Positions 34,383 through 46,354 of a DNA stretch of 64,000 nt are shown one piece after another. The notes under the pieces were generated by a model. The model had not been told where the DNA came from, did not search any database, and was given only the letters and a program-made list of their open reading frames with translations. The first letter of the stretch is position 1. The number at the start of each line of letters is the position of its first letter. The position numbers were made by a program, and so were the translations under genes. This stretch comes from Tsukamurella sp. TY48 (GTDB taxonomy: Bacteria; Actinomycetota; Actinomycetes; Mycobacteriales; Mycobacteriaceae), in NCBI RefSeq assembly GCF_019656655.1, contig NZ_BPMV01000001.1, positions 1,798,001 through 1,862,000 of the forward strand, read 5' to 3'.

Positions 34383-35651
34383 GTGGGAATCCTGCAACGG
34401 TTCGAGCGCAAGCTCGAAGGCGCGGTGGGCGATGGCTTCGCTCGCGTCTTCGGCGGGAAGGTCGTTCCCCAAGAAGTCGAGGGAGCCCTCCAACGGGAGG
34501 CCGAGGACCAGCTGCAACCGCTCGGAGACGGTGCGTACTTGGTACCCAACAAGTACGTCATCGCAGTCTCACCCACCGACCAACAGACCTTCGAGGCGGA
34601 CCGTGATCTCGCCATCCGCGCGTTCTCGAAGCACCTGGACGAATACATCCGGGACAATGGCTGGCAGACTTACGGTGACGTGGTCGTGCACTTCGAGCAG
34701 TCACCACAACTGCATACCGGACAGTTCCGGGCGCGCGGCACCGTCGACCCCGACGCTGTCCCGCAGAACCTTGTACCTCAGCGACCACCTGCAGAATCAG
34801 GAGCCGATTCGATGACCAACAACCCCGGATACGACCAGGGTCGGCACGGCGGACAGCAGTACGACCAGAGCGGCTACCAGCAGCAGGGCTACGACCAGCA
34901 GGGTTACGGCCAGCAGCCTCCGCAGCAGGGCGCCTACGACCCCAACTACCCCCAGCAGGGCTACGACCAGCAGGGTCAGCCCCAGGCCGGGTACGAGCAG
35001 GGCTACCAGCAGCCCGCCTACGACCAGGGCGGCTACCAGCAGCCCGGCTACGACCAGAACTACGGCCAGCAGAACTACGGTCAGCAGGGCTACGACCAGG
35101 GCGGCTACCAGCAGCAGCCCGGGTACGACCAGAACTACGGCCAGCAGGGCTACGACCAGGGCTACCAGCAGCCGGGTTACGACCAGCAGGGCTACGGCCA
35201 GAACTACCAGCAGCCCGCGTACGACCAGGGCTACCAGCAGCCCGGGTACGACCAGGGTGGCTACCAGCAGCAGCCCGGCTACGACCAGGGCGGCTACCAG
35301 CAGCCCGGCTACGACCAGAACTACGCCCAGCAGGGCGGGTACGACCAGGGCGGCTACCAGCAGCCCCAGACCGTGACCCTGTACCTGGAGGACGGCTCCA
35401 ACCGCACCTTCGCGCTGCGCGACGGTGCCAACGTGATCGGCCGCGGCCAGGACGCGCAGTTCCGCCTGCCGGACACCGGCGTCTCGCGCCGGCACGTGGA
35501 GATCCGCTGGGACGGCTACGCCGCCGTGCTCAACGACCTCGGCTCCACCAACGGCACCTCGGTGAACGATGTGCCGGTGTCCAACTGGGAGCTGGCGGAC
35601 GGCGACCGCATCCGCGTCGGGCACTCCGACATCGTGGTGCGATTCCAGTAG
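34383..35651 (+). CDS. fhaA: FHA-domain protein FhaA with N-terminal DUF3662 domain
   Basis: A 422-residue protein. The first 120 residues ([20 protein letters not shown], ... [14 protein letters not shown]) are the DUF3662 domain of FhaA. The middle, about 165 residues, is a low-complexity Gly/Tyr/Gln/Asp tract with GYQQPGYDQ-type repeats. Residues 335-422 are an FHA domain: [26 protein letters not shown] and [15 protein letters not shown] for phosphothreonine binding. FhaA is known to bind MviN/Fha partners and to be phosphorylated by PknB. It begins with GTG 34383 after a GGAAGGGAGGG run and opens the cluster with pstP, rodA, pbpA, pknA and pknB. Confidence 0.95.
   Translation: MGILQRFERKLEGAVGDGFARVFGGKVVPQEVEGALQREAEDQLQPLGDGAYLVPNKYVIAVSPTDQQTFEADRDLAIRAFSKHLDEYIRDNGWQTYGDVVVHFEQSPQLHTGQFRARGTVDPDAVPQNLVPQRPPAESGADSMTNNPGYDQGRHGGQQYDQSGYQQQGYDQQGYGQQPPQQGAYDPNYPQQGYDQQGQPQAGYEQGYQQPAYDQGGYQQPGYDQNYGQQNYGQQGYDQGGYQQQPGYDQNYGQQGYDQGYQQPGYDQQGYGQNYQQPAYDQGYQQPGYDQGGYQQQPGYDQGGYQQPGYDQNYAQQGGYDQGGYQQPQTVTLYLEDGSNRTFALRDGANVIGRGQDAQFRLPDTGVSRRHVEIRWDGYAAVLNDLGSTNGTSVNDVPVSNWELADGDRIRVGHSDIVVRFQ
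34840..35370 (+). repeat. Low-complexity YDQ/GYQQ-coding repeat in fhaA
   Basis: An irregular array of short units encoding GYQQPGYDQ and NYGQQGYDQ. Codons are few (ggc tac cag cag ccc ggc tac gac cag), giving a repetitive DNA sequence prone to slippage. Tyr, Gln and Gly dominate the translated tract, as in prion-like or phase-separating proteins. Confidence 0.85.
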
Positions 35652-35747
35652 ATTTCTCTTCGGGCTCGCGGAAGCAACCCCGTACTCGCGCCGCTCGACC
35701 GGGCGGCGCGAGCCGAATATGCGCACAATTGGCCGGAGGGAGGCGCC

Positions 35748-36208
35748 GTGCAGGGACTGGTCCTACAGCTGACGCGCGCGGGTTTCCTCCTGCTGCTGTG
35801 GCTGTGCGTGTGGCTGGTGATCAACGCGCTGCGCTCCGATGCGCGCCTGGCCTCGGGTCTGCGGCCGAAGCAGAAGGAAGTGAAGCCGCCGCGCGGCAGC
35901 TTCTTCCAGCGCGGCAGCAAGACCGCCAAGTACCTGGTGGTCACCCACGGCCCGCTCGCGAACACGCGGATCACGCTCGGCCAGCAGCCGGTGCTGATCG
36001 GCCGCGCCGACGATTCGACGCTCGTCCTCAACGACGACTACGCGTCGACCCGGCACGCGCGGCTCGCCCGCGACGGTGACGACTGGTACGTCGAGGACCT
36101 CGGCTCCACCAACGGCACCTACCTCGCCCGCAACAAGGTCACCACGCCCACCCGCGTCCCGCTGGGAACGCCCGTGCGGGTGGGCAAGACCGTGATCGAG
36201 CTGCGCCC

Positions 36209-36212
<4 letters not shown>
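35748..36212 (+). CDS. fhaB: FHA-domain protein FhaB (FipA)
   Basis: A 154-residue protein with one N-terminal membrane helix (LTRAGFLLLLWLCVWLVINA) and a C-terminal FHA domain ([48 protein letters not shown]). It follows mycobacterial FhaB/FipA throughout. Known to interact with FtsZ and FtsQ after PknA phosphorylation. Its stop overlaps the pstP start (GTGA), so the genes are translationally coupled. Confidence 0.95.
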
Positions 36213-37623
<1,411 letters not shown>

Positions 37624-37627
<4 letters not shown>

Positions 37628-39051
37628 CGTCCGGTACCGCCACCAACACCCCGGGTACCGGCCTCGCGCTCGACCCGAACCGTGGATCCCGGTCGAAGGA
37701 ATTGGTCCTGCTGTGCGCCGCCACCGTGATCACCGGTGCCTCGCTCGCCATCGTCGAGTGGGCGCAGAAGCAGACCATCAGCTGGGACCTGGCCAAGTAC
37801 GTGGTGGCCTTCGTGGTGCTCTACGCCGCCGCGCACATCGCGGTGCGCCGCTTCGCGCCCTACGCCGACCCGCTGATCCTGCCCGTGGTGGCGATGCTCA
37901 ACGGCCTCGGCCTGGTGCTCATCCACCGCCTCGATCTGGGCCGCGCGCACGGCGAGAACGGCCGGATCCAGGAGATCAACGAGGCCAATCAGCAGATCCT
38001 GTGGACCCTGCTCGGCGTGGTGGTGCTGGTCGCGATCCTGGCGCTGCTGCGCGATCACCGCACGCTCGCCAAGTACGCGTACACGATCGGCCTCGTCGGC
38101 CTGATCCTGCTCGCGCTGCCCGCCCTGCTGCCGTCCAGCCTGTCCGAGATCAACGGCTCGAAGAACTGGATCAAGACCCCGCTGTTCAGCATCCAGCCCA
38201 GCGAGATCAGCAAGATCCTGCTGATCATCTTCACCGCGGCCTTCCTGGTGTCCAAGCGCGACCTGTTCACCACCGCCGGACGCCGCGTGCTCGGCATCGA
38301 CCTGCCCCGCCCGCGCGATCTGGCGCCGCTGCTGCTGGTGTGGATCGTGGCCCTGGCCGTGCTCGGCTACGCCAACGACCTCGGCACCCCGCTGCTGATC
38401 TTCTTCACCGTGCTCGCCATGGTCTACATCGCCACCGAACGCGTCGGCTGGGTCGTGGTCGGCCTCGCACTGGCCGTGGTGGGCGCCGTCGCGGCCTACT
38501 TCATGTTCAGCCACCTGCGGGTGCGCGTCGAGGTGTGGCTGCACCCCTTCGACCACTACGAGGACATCGGTTTCCAGCCCGCGCAGTCGCTGTTCTCGCT
38601 GGCCACGGGCGGTCTGGCCGGGACGGGGCTCGGCTCCGGCCGGCCCACGATGGTGCCCTTCGCCTCGACCGACTTCATCATCGCCGCGATCGGTGAGGAG
38701 CTCGGCCTGATCGGCCTGGCCGCCGTGCTCATGCTGTTCCTAGTGCTCATCTTCCGCGGCTTCCGGATCGGCCTGACGGTGCGCGACAGCTTCGGCAAGC
38801 TGCTGGCCGCCGGCCTGGCCTCGACGGTGGCGATCCAGCTCTTCGTGGTGGTCGGCGGCGTCACCAAGCTCATCCCGCTGACGGGTCTGACCACGCCCTT
38901 CGTGAGCTACGGCGGATCCTCGCTGCTCACGAACTACGCCCTCATCGCGCTGCTGCTGCGCATCTCCAACGCGGCCCGCGAACCCAAGGTCACGCGCAAG
39001 CCCGGTGCACCGGTCCCCGACCGGCCCACCGAGATCGTGAAGCGCGTATGA
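37624..39051 (+). CDS. rodA: SEDS glycosyltransferase RodA
   Basis: A 475-residue protein with at least ten membrane helices. SEDS family motifs include NGSKNWIKTPLFSIQPSEIS, VRVEVWLHPFDHYEDIGFQP, AQSLFSLATGGLAGTGLGSG and STDFIIAAIGEELGLIG. The end carries TPFVSYGGSSLL. RodA polymerises lipid II glycan chains together with a class B PBP, here the adjacent pbpA. Overlaps on both sides are four bases (GTGA at the start, ATGA at the end). Confidence 0.95.
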
Positions 39052-40562
39052 ATACCCCGATCCGCCGCGTCTCCGTCGTCGTCGTCCTGCTCGTGGTCGC
39101 GCTCCTCGCGAACGCCACCTACGTGCAGGTCTTCAAGGCGGACGACCTCCGCACCGATCCGCGCAACGAGCGGGTCCTGCTCGACGAGTACTCCCGCCAG
39201 CGCGGCTCCATCCTGGCGGGCGGTCAGGTGATGGCGCAGTCGGTGCCCACCGACGACCGCTACAAGTACCTGCGCACCTACCCCAAGGAGCTGGCGCCCG
39301 CCTACGCCCCGATCACCGGCTACTACTCGATGGTCTACAGCGCCGGCGCGCTCGAGCACGCCGAGGGCCCGATCCTCAACGGCAGCGACGACCGGCTGTT
39401 CGGCCGGCGCATCGTCGACCTGCTGTCCGGCCGCGACCCGCGCGGCGGCAACGTGGTCACCACGATCAACCCGGCCATGCAGAAGATCGCCTACGAGCGG
39501 CTGATCTCGGCGTGCGGTTCGAACGGGCCGTGCCACGGTTCGGCCGTCGCGATCGAACCGCAGACCGGCAAGATCCTGGCGATGGTCTCGACGCCCAGCT
39601 ACGACCCGAACCCGCTGTCCTCACACGATCCGAAGGTGGTCAGCGCGGCCTGGGAGCAGCTGACCAAGGCGCCGGACCAGCCGATGCTCAACCGCGCCAC
39701 ATCGCAGCTGTACCCGCCCGGGTCCACCTTCAAGGTGATCACCACGGCCGCGGCGCTCAGCCAGGGCAAGGGCATCGACCTGAACACCCGGCTCACGGCC
39801 GATAAGCAGATCACCCTGCCCGGGGGCGGCGGCACGACACTGCAGAACTACGCAGGGATGACGTGTCCTGAATCCTCGGGCGGTACCGTCAGCCTGTTGC
39901 AGGCGTTCCAGTACTCCTGCAACACCGCGTTCGTGGACCTGTCGACCCAGAAGATGCAGGACGGAGGAGAGGCGATCAAGCAGATGGCGAACAACTTCGG
40001 CGTGAACAGCTCTCCCGACTCGATCCCGCTGCCGGTCTCGCAGTCGGTGACCGGTCCGATGATCTACCCCGCGCAGGTGGGACAGTCGGCGATCGGCCAG
40101 CTCGATGTGGCGCTGACGCCCCTGCAGAACGCGGTGATCGCGGCGACCCTCGCGAACGGCGGCATCCGGATGCAGCCCTACCTGGTGGACAGCCTGCAGT
40201 CGCCCGATCTGTCGACGATCTCGACCACCTCGCCCAAGCGCGCGGGGCAGGCGCTCTCGCCCGAGGTCGCGGCACAGATGCGCGAGCTGATGGTGGCCTC
40301 CGAACGGAACACGAAGGGTGCGGGCGGCAAGGTGGCGATCGCCTCGAAGACGGGTACGGCGGAGCACTCGGAGGGTCGGTCGGTGGCCGAACCCCCGCAT
40401 GCGTGGTACATCGGCTACGGGCCGGTGAACGACCCGAAGGTGGCGGTCGCCGTCATCATTGAGAATGGTGGCAATCAAGGCGAGGCGGCGACCGGTGGGT
40501 CGCTCGCAGCGCCGATCGGACGTGCGGTGATAGGCGCCGCGGTGAACGGGCAGGGGAACTGA
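39048..40562 (+). CDS. pbpA: Class B penicillin-binding protein PbpA
   Basis: A 504-residue protein with an N-terminal membrane helix ([18 protein letters not shown]) and a transpeptidase domain. Active-site motifs: SxxK in [18 protein letters not shown], SxN in [15 protein letters not shown], and KTG in [18 protein letters not shown]. It crosslinks the glycan made by RodA and is a target of beta-lactams; PknB phosphorylation of PbpA is known in mycobacteria. It overlaps rodA by four bases and pknA by one (TGATG). Confidence 0.96.
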   Translation: MNTPIRRVSVVVVLLVVALLANATYVQVFKADDLRTDPRNERVLLDEYSRQRGSILAGGQVMAQSVPTDDRYKYLRTYPKELAPAYAPITGYYSMVYSAGALEHAEGPILNGSDDRLFGRRIVDLLSGRDPRGGNVVTTINPAMQKIAYERLISACGSNGPCHGSAVAIEPQTGKILAMVSTPSYDPNPLSSHDPKVVSAAWEQLTKAPDQPMLNRATSQLYPPGSTFKVITTAAALSQGKGIDLNTRLTADKQITLPGGGGTTLQNYAGMTCPESSGGTVSLLQAFQYSCNTAFVDLSTQKMQDGGEAIKQMANNFGVNSSPDSIPLPVSQSVTGPMIYPAQVGQSAIGQLDVALTPLQNAVIAATLANGGIRMQPYLVDSLQSPDLSTISTTSPKRAGQALSPEVAAQMRELMVASERNTKGAGGKVAIASKTGTAEHSEGRSVAEPPHAWYIGYGPVNDPKVAVAVIIENGGNQGEAATGGSLAAPIGRAVIGAAVNGQGN

Positions 40563-41998
40563 TGAGTCTGCAGACCGGCTCCATAATCGCCGACCGGTAC
40601 GAACTCCTCCGGCTCATCGCGACCGGTGGCATGGGTCAGGTGTGGGAGGCGATGGACACGCGGCTGGACCGCCGCGTGGCGATCAAGGTGCTCAAGGCGG
40701 AGTTCTCCGAGGACCAGGAGTTCCTCGCGCGGTTCCGCAACGAGGCCCGCACCACGGCCGCCCTGAACCACCCGGGCATCGCCGGCGTCTACGACTACGG
40801 CGAGACCGACGATCAGGCCGGTGGCGCGCCCCTGGCGTACCTGGTGATGGAGCTGGTGAACGGTGAGCCGCTCAACGCGGTGCTGTCCCGCCTGGGGCAC
40901 CTGAGCCAGGCGCAGGCGCTCGACCTGCTGGAGCAGACCGGCCGGGCGCTGCAGGTGGCGCACAGCGCCGGCCTGGTGCACCGCGACGTCAAGCCCGGCA
41001 ACATCCTGATCACCCCGACCGGCCAGGTGAAGATCACCGACTTCGGTATCGCCAAGGCGGTCGACGCGGCGCCGGTCACCAAGACCGGCATGGTGATGGG
41101 CACCGCCCAGTACATCTCGCCGGAGCAGGCCTCCGGTGAGGACGCCACCGCGGCCTCCGATGTCTACTCGCTCGGCGTGGTGGGTTACGAGTGCCTCGCC
41201 GGCAAGCGTCCGTTCTCCGGCGACGGTGCGATCACCGTGGCGATGAAGCACATCCGGGATCAGCCCGATCCGCTGCCGGCCGAGCTTCCGGCGCCGGTGC
41301 GCGAGCTGATCACGCTGACCCTGGTCAAGGATCCGCGGCAGCGGTACGCGAACGGCGGCGAGTTCGCCGATGCCGTGGCCGCCGTGAAGGCGGGCCAGCG
41401 CCCGCCGATGCCGCGGGGCTGGACCGGTGGCGCCGCGGGCGCCTCGCGCGAGCCGGCGACGGCCGCCACCACGGTGGTGCCGCCGCAGCCGCGTCCCGGG
41501 CCGCAGCCGGTGACCGCGAACCGGAACTCGACGCCCACGCCGCGGGCGGCCGCGCCCACGCAGTACGACAGCGACGGCTGGACCAAGGGCCAGAAGACGA
41601 TCCTGGGCGGTTCGGTGGTGCTGCTGCTGATCGCCGCGGCGATCATCGGCGGCTACCTGCTGTTCCAGAACGCGGGCAGCGATTCGCCGTCCACGACCAC
41701 ACCGACGGAGCCGACGGTCACCGCGCCGCCGCCCACCGGTGCGCCGACCTCGGTGCGTCCGACGACGCAGACGCAGGACACGCCGCCGCCCACGCGGACG
41801 GTGACGGAGACCTCGACGGCCGCCCCGCCGCCGCCCCCGCCCACCACGACGCCGCCGCCGAAGCCGACGACCACCACGCCGCCTCCGACGACGACGCAAC
41901 CGCCGACCACGACGGAGCCGCCGGTCACCGGCGGTGAGCCGACCACGACGCCGCCGCCGTGCGGCATCTTCGGGCTCCCCGTCCCCTGCAGGAACTAA
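40562..41998 (+). CDS. pknA: Serine/threonine protein kinase PknA
   Basis: A 478-residue kinase. The Hanks-type catalytic domain (residues 10-270) carries the glycine loop [14 protein letters not shown], Lys in [22 protein letters not shown] and DFGIAK. A TM helix ([20 protein letters not shown]) is followed by a short Pro/Thr-rich extracytoplasmic tail without PASTA domains, as is usual for PknA. It phosphorylates division and wall proteins. The ATG overlaps the pbpA stop (TGATG). Confidence 0.96.
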   Translation: MSLQTGSIIADRYELLRLIATGGMGQVWEAMDTRLDRRVAIKVLKAEFSEDQEFLARFRNEARTTAALNHPGIAGVYDYGETDDQAGGAPLAYLVMELVNGEPLNAVLSRLGHLSQAQALDLLEQTGRALQVAHSAGLVHRDVKPGNILITPTGQVKITDFGIAKAVDAAPVTKTGMVMGTAQYISPEQASGEDATAASDVYSLGVVGYECLAGKRPFSGDGAITVAMKHIRDQPDPLPAELPAPVRELITLTLVKDPRQRYANGGEFADAVAAVKAGQRPPMPRGWTGGAAGASREPATAATTVVPPQPRPGPQPVTANRNSTPTPRAAAPTQYDSDGWTKGQKTILGGSVVLLLIAAAIIGGYLLFQNAGSDSPSTTTPTEPTVTAPPPTGAPTSVRPTTQTQDTPPPTRTVTETSTAAPPPPPPTTTPPPKPTTTTPPPTTTQPPTTTEPPVTGGEPTTTPPPCGIFGLPVPCRN

Positions 41999-42017
41999 CG
42001 GATAACGGACACAGACG

Positions 42018-44006
42018 ATGACAACCCCGCCGCGTCGCATCAACGACCGCTACGACCTGGGCGAAACGCTCGGGTTCGGTGGCATGTCCGAGGTGCACCT
42101 GGCGCGGGACACCCGTCTGTCGCGCGATGTGGCGATCAAGATCCTGCGCGCCGATCTGGCGCGGGACCCGAGCTTCTACGAGCGCTTCCGGCGCGAGGCC
42201 CAGAACGCCGCCTCGCTGAACCATCCGACGATCGTGCAGGTGTACGACACCGGTGAGGCCGACACGCCGACCGGGCCGCTGCCGTACATCGTCATGGAGT
42301 ACGTGGACGGCGAGACGCTGCGCGACGTGTTGCGCCGCGACGGCACGATCGCGCCGCAGGCGGCGATGACGTGGATGGCCGATGTCTGTGCGGCACTGGA
42401 CTTCAGCCACCGCAACGGCATCGTGCACCGCGATATGAAGCCGGCCAACGTGATGCTCACCCGGGCGGGCGAGATCAAGGTGATGGACTTCGGCATCGCC
42501 CGCGCGATGAACGATCCCTCGGCCGCGATGACCCAAACCGCCGCCGTGATCGGCACCGCGCAGTACCTCTCCCCCGAGCAGGCCCGCGGCCTATCGGTGG
42601 ACGCCCGTTCCGATGTCTACGCCGCCGGCTGCGTGCTGTTCGAGCTGCTCACCGGCCGTCCGCCGTTCGTGGGCGATTCGCCGGTCGCGGTGGCCTCGCA
42701 GCACGTCCGCGAGGATCCGCCGACCCCGTCGTCGATCCTCGACACCGTGCCGCCGGAGCTGGACTCGATCACCCTCAAGGCGCTGGCGAAGAACCCGGAC
42801 AACCGGTACCAGACCGCTGGCGAGATGCGGCAGGACCTGATCCGGGTGCTCGCGGGCCGCAAGCCGGAGGCACCGATGGTGCTCACGGACGAGGAGCGCG
42901 ATGCGCTGCTCACCGAGCCCTCGAGGCCCCGCCGCGCGGCGAAGGCCGCTCCGGTCGCCGCCGCTGCCGCGGCCGCCCCTGCCGCGGGTGCGGCGGGCGC
43001 ACCGTCGGACGACGACGATCGGCCCACCGAGGCGGTGGCCGCGGTTCCGGCGGCCACGGGGCGGGCCAAGCATTCGACCGACTCCTCGGGCGGGCGTTCG
43101 AAGCTGCTGCTGTGGGTCTCGGCCGCGGTGATCGCGCTCATCCTGGTGGGCGGCACCACCTTCTACCTGCTGTCGGGTCCGGGCGAGACCAAGCAGGTCA
43201 CGGTGACCTCGCAGATCGGCCAGAACGCCAGCGACGCCCAGGTGGCGCTGCAGAAGCTGGGCTTCAACGTGCAGATCAAGCGGGTGCCCGACAACACGGT
43301 GCCCGCGGAGCAGGTGATCTCCACCATCCCCGGTCCGGACACGCAGGCCACCGAGGGGTCGACGGTGATCGTCGAGGTCTCGTCGGGCCCGAAGATCGCG
43401 GCGGTCCCCGATGTGGTGAACCGTTCGGAGAAGGACGCCCGCGACATCTTGACCAAGGCCGGTTTCACGGTGGCCAAGGACCCGAAGCGGGAGGCCTCGC
43501 CCACCGTGAAGTCGGGCGATGTGGTCTCCACGAATCCGGCGGTGGGTGCGAACACGCCGCAGAACACGCCGATCGTGCTCACCGTGAGCACCGGTAAGGA
43601 GCAGGTCCGGGTGCCGGACGTCTCCAACACGCCGCTCGCGCAGGCCGAGTCGAACCTCAAGGGCCTGGGGTTCGAGACCTCGGTCCAGGAGGTCGACGAT
43701 CCCGCCGCCGCCGGCACGGTGCTCCGCACCAATCCGACCGGTGGTACCTCGGTCGACAAGGGCAGCAAGATCACCATCGTGGTGTCCAAGGCGAAGTCGC
43801 TGCCGATGCCGAACGTGGTCGGTCAGGACGTGAACGCCGCCCGGGCGACGCTGATCTCCGCCGGATTCTCGGCGTCGAACATCGGCGTGGACGATTCCGC
43901 CAAGGCCGGTTTCCCGTGGGACGTGAACAAGGTCTACGACACCACTCCGCGCCCGGGAACCCCGGTGGACACGTCCACGCAGGTGACGATCAAGATCCGC
44001 CGCTAG
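42018..44006 (+). CDS. pknB: Serine/threonine protein kinase PknB with four PASTA domains
   Basis: A 662-residue kinase: catalytic domain with LGFGGMSEVHLARD, RDVAIKILRADL, HRDMKPANVML and MDFGIARAMN, a juxtamembrane Ala/Pro-rich segment, one TM helix (LLLWVSAAVIALILVGGTTF), and four extracytoplasmic PASTA repeats, starting with QVTVTSQIGQNASDAQVALQ, AAVPDVVNRSEKDARDILTK, VRVPDVSNTPLAQAESNLKG and LPMPNVVGQDVNAARATLIS. PASTA domains bind muropeptides or lipid II. It is the last gene of the cluster, 19 bases after pknA. Confidence 0.97.
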   Translation: MTTPPRRINDRYDLGETLGFGGMSEVHLARDTRLSRDVAIKILRADLARDPSFYERFRREAQNAASLNHPTIVQVYDTGEADTPTGPLPYIVMEYVDGETLRDVLRRDGTIAPQAAMTWMADVCAALDFSHRNGIVHRDMKPANVMLTRAGEIKVMDFGIARAMNDPSAAMTQTAAVIGTAQYLSPEQARGLSVDARSDVYAAGCVLFELLTGRPPFVGDSPVAVASQHVREDPPTPSSILDTVPPELDSITLKALAKNPDNRYQTAGEMRQDLIRVLAGRKPEAPMVLTDEERDALLTEPSRPRRAAKAAPVAAAAAAAPAAGAAGAPSDDDDRPTEAVAAVPAATGRAKHSTDSSGGRSKLLLWVSAAVIALILVGGTTFYLLSGPGETKQVTVTSQIGQNASDAQVALQKLGFNVQIKRVPDNTVPAEQVISTIPGPDTQATEGSTVIVEVSSGPKIAAVPDVVNRSEKDARDILTKAGFTVAKDPKREASPTVKSGDVVSTNPAVGANTPQNTPIVLTVSTGKEQVRVPDVSNTPLAQAESNLKGLGFETSVQEVDDPAAAGTVLRTNPTGGTSVDKGSKITIVVSKAKSLPMPNVVGQDVNAARATLISAGFSASNIGVDDSAKAGFPWDVNKVYDTTPRPGTPVDTSTQVTIKIRR

Positions 44007-44029
44007 GCCGCGGTATCGCGATGTCGCGC

Positions 44030-44671
44030 TCAGGCGAGCGCGGCGGCCACTTCCTGCTCCAGTTCGGCGACACGCGCCTCGGGGACCTGGAGGCCGCACA
44101 CGGCGAGCCAGTTCGCTAGCATCCGGTGACCGCCCTCGGTGAGCACGCTCTCGGGGTGGAACTGCACGCCGTGGATGGGCAGCTCGCGGTGTTTGAAGGC
44201 CATCACCACGCCGGATTCGGTGCGCCCGGTGATCTCCAGCTCGTCGGGGATCGTGGGCTCGAGCACCGTGAGCGAGTGGTAGCGGGTGGCGGTGAACGGA
44301 TCGGGCAGGCCCGCGAGCACGCCGTGGCCGTTGTGGTGCACCAGCGAGGTCTTGCCGTGCAGCAGTTCGGGGGCACGGTCCACGGTGGCGCCGAAGACGG
44401 CGCCGATGGCCTGGTGGCCGAGGCACACGCCGAGCAGCGGCGATCCGGCCTCGCGAGCGGCGGTCACCATGGGCATCGTCTGGCCGGCACGCTGGGGGGT
44501 GCCGGGGCCGGGGCTCAGCAGCACACCGTCGTACTGCGCGGCTGCGGCGGCCGGATCGTCCAGTCGCGGATCGTCGTTGCGCCAGACATCGGCCTCCACG
44601 CCCAGCTGGCCCAGGTACTGGACCAGGTTGAAGACGAAGCTGTCATAGTTGTCGACGACGAGGATTCGCAC
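44030..44671 (-). CDS. trpG: Anthranilate/aminodeoxychorismate synthase glutaminase subunit
   Basis: A 213-residue class I glutamine amidotransferase: MRILVVDNYDSFVFNLVQYL at the N-terminus, SPGPGTPQRAG, nucleophile Cys in GVCLGHQAIGAVFG, and the His-x-Glu pair in VQFHPESVLTEGG. It provides ammonia to TrpE or PabB. It is in the same relative position as trpG (Rv0013) in M. tuberculosis, convergent with pknB and divergent from crgA. Confidence 0.92.
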   Translation of the reverse strand: MRILVVDNYDSFVFNLVQYLGQLGVEADVWRNDDPRLDDPAAAAAQYDGVLLSPGPGTPQRAGQTMPMVTAAREAGSPLLGVCLGHQAIGAVFGATVDRAPELLHGKTSLVHHNGHGVLAGLPDPFTATRYHSLTVLEPTIPDELEITGRTESGVVMAFKHRELPIHGVQFHPESVLTEGGHRMLANWLAVCGLQVPEARVAELEQEVAAALA

Positions 44672-44752
44672 GTCGCTCAGCGTACTGGGGTGGGGTCACC
44701 CGGGCACATCCGATAACCTGGCTGGTGAAAAGCACCCAGGTAGAAGGAAGTC

Positions 44753-45046
44753 ATGCCGAAGTCGAAGGTCCGCAAGAAGACCGATTACACGATCAACACG
44801 GCGTCGGATTCGCGTACGCCCGTGAAGGTCAGCGCACCGTCGGGCCGCTGGTTCGTGGCCCTGTTCCTCGGATTCATGCTGGCCGGCCTGGCCTGGCTGC
44901 TGGTGTACTACCTCGGCGCCGATGAGTCCGGCATGGGTGCGCCCGGCAAGGCGCTCAACTGGATGGTCGAGCTGGGCCCGTGGAACTTCGCCATCGGCTT
45001 CGGCCTGATGATCGTCGGTCTGTTGATGACGATGTGGTGGAAGTAA
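44753..45046 (+). CDS. crgA: Cell division protein CrgA
   Basis: A 97-residue protein, [20 protein letters not shown] followed by two membrane helices ([20 protein letters not shown] and [20 protein letters not shown]). CrgA recruits septal peptidoglycan enzymes with FtsZ, FtsQ and PbpB. ATG 44753 follows AGAAGGAAG. Position next to trpG matches mycobacteria. Confidence 0.95.
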   Translation: MPKSKVRKKTDYTINTASDSRTPVKVSAPSGRWFVALFLGFMLAGLAWLLVYYLGADESGMGAPGKALNWMVELGPWNFAIGFGLMIVGLLMTMWWK

Positions 45047-45088
45047 TCCTCACCAGCGGAAACACATCGATGTCATTCATCCCCAGTT

Positions 45089-45502
45089 GTGGACGAAGCT
45101 GTGGATAACTGGAGCGCTCCGCGCAGTGTGGGCGTGGTCCTGCTGGTGGCGGGCGTCGTGCTCGGCGCCGCGACCGCCTTCTTCGGCGCGGTGAGCGATC
45201 CCGTGGGCATCGTCCTCGTGGGGCTGGGCACCGTGCTGCTGGCGTACCTGGGCGCCTCGGTGCTGGTGCTGCGTCCGCGGCTGGCCGCCGACGCCGAGGG
45301 TGTCACCTATCGCGGCGCCTTCGGCCGCAAGCACTTCCCGTGGGACGGTCTGCAGATCAAGCGGACCAGCACCAAGCACTGGGGCCGCGAGTCGGTCCTG
45401 TTGGAGCTCAGCCGCGGGGACGATCTGCTCTTCCTGGGCCGCTGGGAGCTGGGCGAGGCGCCCACCGTGGTGGCGCAGGAGCTCGAGGAACTGCGCCCCT
45501 AG
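45089..45502 (+). CDS. PH domain-containing membrane protein
   Basis: A 137-residue protein with two TM helices (VGVVLLVAGVVLGAATAFFG; GIVLVGLGTVLLAYLGASVL) followed by a small cytosolic PH-like domain (DAEGVTYRGAFGRKHFPWDG, QIKRTSTKHWGRESVLLEL). It matches the Rv0010c-type protein in position. GTG 45089 lies just after crgA. The stop overlaps that of the convergent NlpC/P60 gene. Function unknown. Confidence 0.85.
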   Translation: MDEAVDNWSAPRSVGVVLLVAGVVLGAATAFFGAVSDPVGIVLVGLGTVLLAYLGASVLVLRPRLAADAEGVTYRGAFGRKHFPWDGLQIKRTSTKHWGRESVLLELSRGDDLLFLGRWELGEAPTVVAQELEELRP

Positions 45503-46008
45503 AAGCGGCGCGCGGTCACGAAGCCGCGGATCCCGGCCACGCGCACCGGGGTGCCGTAGGTGACCGCCTCGACCACCTGGCCGTCGCCCACGTAGAGGGC
45601 CGCGTGCCCGCCGCCCGCGGTGATCACCACATCGCCGGGGCGCAGTTCGCCCTGGGAGACCGGGGTGCCGGCGCTCATCAGCGAGTAGCTGCTGCGCGGT
45701 ACCGACAGGCCCGCCTGGTTCATGGCCCAGCTGACGAGGCCGGAGCAGTCGAAGGCCGACGGGCCCGACGCGCCGTACTGGTAGGGCATCCCCACGCGGG
45801 TGAGGGCGGCCTGGACGACGGCGCCACGGTCGGGTGCGGCGGAGACCTGCGGTGCGGGCGCCTGGGCCGCAGGGGCCTGCGGAGCGGGTGCCTGGGGCGC
45901 GGGGGCGGCCTGGGAGACGGCGGGTGAGGCGACGAGTCCGATCACTGCGACGGCGGCGCCGAGAGCGGCGCGGGTGCGGCGGGTGGTCTTCGTACTGTCG
46001 CTGGTCAC
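45499..46008 (-). CDS. NlpC/P60-family peptidoglycan hydrolase
   Basis: A 169-residue secreted protein with a signal peptide (AALGAAVAVIGLVASPAVSQ) and a Pro/Ala-rich linker. The NlpC/P60 domain has catalytic Cys in PSAFDCSGLVSWAMNQAG and His in ITAGGGHAALYVGDGQVVEA. It cleaves D-Glu-mDAP bonds in peptide stems, as RipA/RipB-type enzymes. Start GTG 46008. A longer regulatory leader (46009-46307) lies upstream. Its stop overlaps that of the PH-domain gene. Confidence 0.9.
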   Translation of the reverse strand: MTSDSTKTTRRTRAALGAAVAVIGLVASPAVSQAAPAPQAPAPQAPAAQAPAPQVSAAPDRGAVVQAALTRVGMPYQYGASGPSAFDCSGLVSWAMNQAGLSVPRSSYSLMSAGTPVSQGELRPGDVVITAGGGHAALYVGDGQVVEAVTYGTPVRVAGIRGFVTARRF

Positions 46009-46307
46009 TTTCGTTCACACTCCCTGTTCCCCGGAGCGGCGCGATGGTCACGCCTTCATCTCCTGAAGATCACGGCAAGGTTACGAAGGGTGAACGGCGG
46101 GTGTCCATCTGAGAACGGCTCGGTGGCGGTGAATCCGCCCACCCGCACGCGTTGTCCGTGTCCTGGACCACAGGTTTTCTTGTCCGGCGGGCAATTCCGA
46201 GACCGAAGCGGTTCGCCACGATGGACGTCTTAGGCTAAGGAACTTTCTTCACTGGCGTGCCTCCCTCAGCCCGCTCGCTCTCCGCCGGGTGGGGGCCGGA
46301 GCGCACG
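46009..46307 (-). other. Leader between NlpC/P60 gene and ppiA
   Basis: Within the leader of the NlpC/P60 gene lies GTAACC-N5-GTGATC (near 46066-46083, minus), faintly resembling MtrA boxes; the match is too weak to assign. No complete gene is present. I also looked for a c-di-AMP riboswitch and did not find its conserved core. Confidence 0.35.
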
Positions 46308-46337
46308 AAGGCCCGGCCGGAATCCCGGCCGGGCCTT
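46308..46337 (-). terminator. Terminator of ppiA
   Basis: AAGGCCCGGCCGG (46308-46320) and CCGGCCGGGCCTT (46325-46337) pair perfectly over 13 bases with a four-base AATC loop. The hairpin begins 18 bases past the ppiA stop. Confidence 0.9.
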
Positions 46338-46354
46338 GCGCGGATAGCTGAGGT

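Noticed and set aside
46009-46250. Possible c-di-AMP (ydaO-type) riboswitch before the NlpC/P60 gene
   Set aside because: Actinobacterial NlpC/P60 genes often have one, but the conserved core could not be found in this leader.
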